This document shows, piece by piece, positions 6,935-7,985 of a DNA stretch of 7,985 bases (the stretch's first letter is position 1; each line of letters begins with the position of its first letter). The position numbers and the translations under genes are program-made. The notes under the pieces were generated by a model. It did no database searches. It was not told where the DNA came from and saw only the letters and a program-made list of their open reading frames with translations. Source of the DNA: an uncultured Streptococcus sp. (GTDB lineage: Bacteria > Bacillota > Bacilli > Lactobacillales > Streptococcaceae); contig NZ_CAUFJQ010000091.1 in NCBI RefSeq assembly GCF_959025735.1, forward strand, positions 1 to 7,985, written 5' to 3'.

Positions 6935-6953
6935 TGATAGTTTTTCTTTATCA
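6935..6953 (-). promoter_or_regulatory. Putative CmbR-type (cysteine regulator) operator, TGATA-N9-TATCA
   Basis: A perfect palindrome TGATA-N9-TATCA occupies these 19 bp, and one more G/C pair extends the symmetry to 6934-6954. It matches the streptococcal CmbR (LysR family) box as I remember it from comparative genomics. That box has a further TATAA or TGATA-like element 2-4 bp downstream; here CATAA follows TATCA after 4 bp on the minus strand. It lies just beyond the amidohydrolase stop codon and upstream of both promoter candidates for gshT-metQ. Confidence 0.65.
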
Positions 6954-6956
6954 CAC

Positions 6957-7985
6957 TTATTTTTCTTTGAAATACCGCAATAAAGCTTGCGCATTTTCAA
7001 CATAATAGGGAACCGATACCTCAAAGGCTGCATCATCGATGGTCATGTGATCATGATGGAGGTCTGGCGCGTCTGGCTCTCCGTTTGAACCGATAAAGGC
7101 AAAGACTCCAGGAATTCGCTCTTGGTAAAAGGCGAAGTCTTCTCCAGCTGTAGATGGATTTGCTGGAAGCACCTCAGCCAAGTCTTGTGAAGCTTCCCAA
7201 ACGACTTTGGTCAATTCCTCATCATTAAAGGTAACAGGCGGGGTCACTCCCCACTCAAAAGCCACATCCACTTCCAAGCTTTTTGCTATATGACGAATGA
7301 TGGAAATGAAATGTTCCTTCAACTCTCTTTGCACACTCGGATTAAAGGAGCGAATCGTTCCTTCAAAATAGCCTGATTTTGGGAGTACATTCCAGGTTGA
7401 ACCCACATCTAGATGCGTTATCGATAAAACAGCTGTTTCAAAGGGAGAAATGGTCCGTGAAATTAATAATTGTACATTCTGAACCATGGTTGTGACGGCT
7501 GTTACCGTATCAACTCCCAGGTCTGGTCTCGCAGCATGGCTACTAACCCCTGTTACGGTGACCTTAAATTTCTCTACCCCTGCCATCATAGCTCCAGCAT
7601 TCAAAGCAAGTTGTCCTGCTTTTAGCTGAGGCATATTATGAAAACCAATAATTCCTTGAACATCCTCCAACAGTCCTGTTGCTAAAACGTCAGAAGCACC
7701 TTCTGAAATTTCTTCTGCCGGTTGAAAGATCAAGCGTATTGTTCCTTCCAGCTGATCTTCTTTTTCCTTGAGAAGAGCTGCTGCTCCTAGAAGACTGGTT
7801 TGATGAAAATCGTGACCACAAGCATGCATGACACCTGGATGTTGACTTTGGTAGGGCAGATTTGTTTGTTCCAAAATTGGAAGGGCATCGATATCTGCAC
7901 GTAGCGCCACCACTGGTTGGCCGGACCCAATTTCTGCAATCAGACCAGTTTTTAATCCACTCTCTAAAATACGAATCCCCAACTC
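6957..7985 (-). CDS. M20D amidohydrolase (N-acyl amino acid / hippurate-type deacylase), 5' end outside window
   Basis: This is a cytosolic metal-dependent hydrolase expected to remove an acyl group from an N-acylated amino acid. The frame is open through the right edge, and the first visible codons read E-L-G-I-R. The TTG at 7982-7980 is an internal Leu rather than a start, because family members have about 40-60 more N-terminal residues. Counting that Leu as 1, the metal ligands are visible: C55 and H57 in MHACGHDFH, E89-E90 in FQPAEE, H114 in GFHNMP and the HH pair at about 309-310 in DLHHDH. LRADIDALP (27-35) and GEDFAFY are also typical. About 100 residues from 120 onward form the lid/dimer domain. 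No intrinsic terminator follows its stop, so read-through into gshT is possible. Neighbouring sulfur genes raise the idea of an N-acyl-cysteine or N-acyl-methionine deacylase, like Bacillus YxeP; this is inference. Confidence 0.88.
   Translation of the reverse strand, partial: ELGIRILESGLKTGLIAEIGSGQPVVALRADIDALPILEQTNLPYQSQHPGVMHACGHDFHQTSLLGAAALLKEKEDQLEGTIRLIFQPAEEISEGASDVLATGLLEDVQGIIGFHNMPQLKAGQLALNAGAMMAGVEKFKVTVTGVSSHAARPDLGVDTVTAVTTMVQNVQLLISRTISPFETAVLSITHLDVGSTWNVLPKSGYFEGTIRSFNPSVQRELKEHFISIIRHIAKSLEVDVAFEWGVTPPVTFNDEELTKVVWEASQDLAEVLPANPSTAGEDFAFYQERIPGVFAFIGSNGEPDAPDLHHDHMTIDDAAFEVSVPYYVENAQALLRYFKEK

Noticed and set aside
6935..6953. Possible MtaR/MetR MET-box (TATAGTTT-type palindrome)
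   Set aside because: Only one half (AAACTATC on the minus strand) resembles the MET-box; the other half does not. The CmbR-type pattern matches exactly.
6831..6956. SAM or T-box riboswitch ahead of the methionine operon
   Set aside because: The gap is only 126 bp, very AT-rich, and has no multi-stem structure, T-box motif or SAM-I core sequence. The predicted leader is only about 30-50 nt.
6934..6960. Palindrome with T-rich sequence on the plus strand, resembling an intrinsic terminator
   Set aside because: The U-tract side faces the plus direction, where no gene precedes it. In the actual direction of transcription the stem of six AT-rich pairs is followed by CTCCATAAAA, not a U-run. The operator reading fits better.
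7980..7982. TTG as the start codon of the amidohydrolase
   Set aside because: The frame stays open to the window edge, no ribosome site can be seen, and starting here would remove the conserved N-terminal part of M20D enzymes. It is an internal leucine.

Overview
The window reads as a chromosomal segment of an oral, mitis/sanguinis-type Streptococcus. The organism call rests on inference: moderate GC, strong AGGAG-type ribosome sites, very compact genes, and proteins of streptococcal type (a MetQ lipoprotein with an LAAC lipobox, a glutathione-binding-protein-like lipoprotein, a MetI/MetN pair and a UPF0397 membrane protein). The gene order gshT-metQ-M20 peptidase-metN-metI-membrane protein matches what I remember of the pneumococcal SP_0148 to SP_0153 region. 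All nine genes lie on the minus strand, so transcription runs from high to low coordinates.

Region by region, in transcription order: (1) 7985-6957, the 3' part of an M20D amidohydrolase gene that enters from outside the window. (2) 6956-6831, the only regulatory gap of any size. It holds a perfect 19-bp TGATA-N9-TATCA palindrome resembling the CmbR (cysteine regulator) box, then two overlapping sigma-A promoter candidates. (3) 6830-5115, two substrate-binding lipoproteins: a GshT-like protein with no permease of its own, then MetQ. (4) 5114-5043, a gap with a strong GCAA-tetraloop hairpin. (5) 5042-1920, an M20 metallopeptidase, MetN ATPase and MetI permease, with overlapping reading frames. 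(6) 1907-1, a six-helix putative ECF S component, a SAM hydrolase of the DUF62 family, and the start of a UPF0397 ECF S component that runs off the left edge.

From gshT to the left edge no gap exceeds 72 bp and no intrinsic terminator is visible, so I infer one long sulfur-amino-acid operon. MetQ-MetN-MetI imports methionine. The GshT-like protein probably supplies glutathione or another cysteine source to a permease encoded elsewhere. The M20 enzymes may release amino acids from imported peptides or N-acyl compounds. The SAM hydrolase converts SAM to methionine plus adenosine. Its position between two vitamin/nucleoside-type ECF S components is the least explained and most interesting part of the window. 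The expected ECF ATPase and EcfT genes would lie beyond the left edge. There are no tRNA or rRNA genes, CRISPR arrays, insertion sequences or phage genes.
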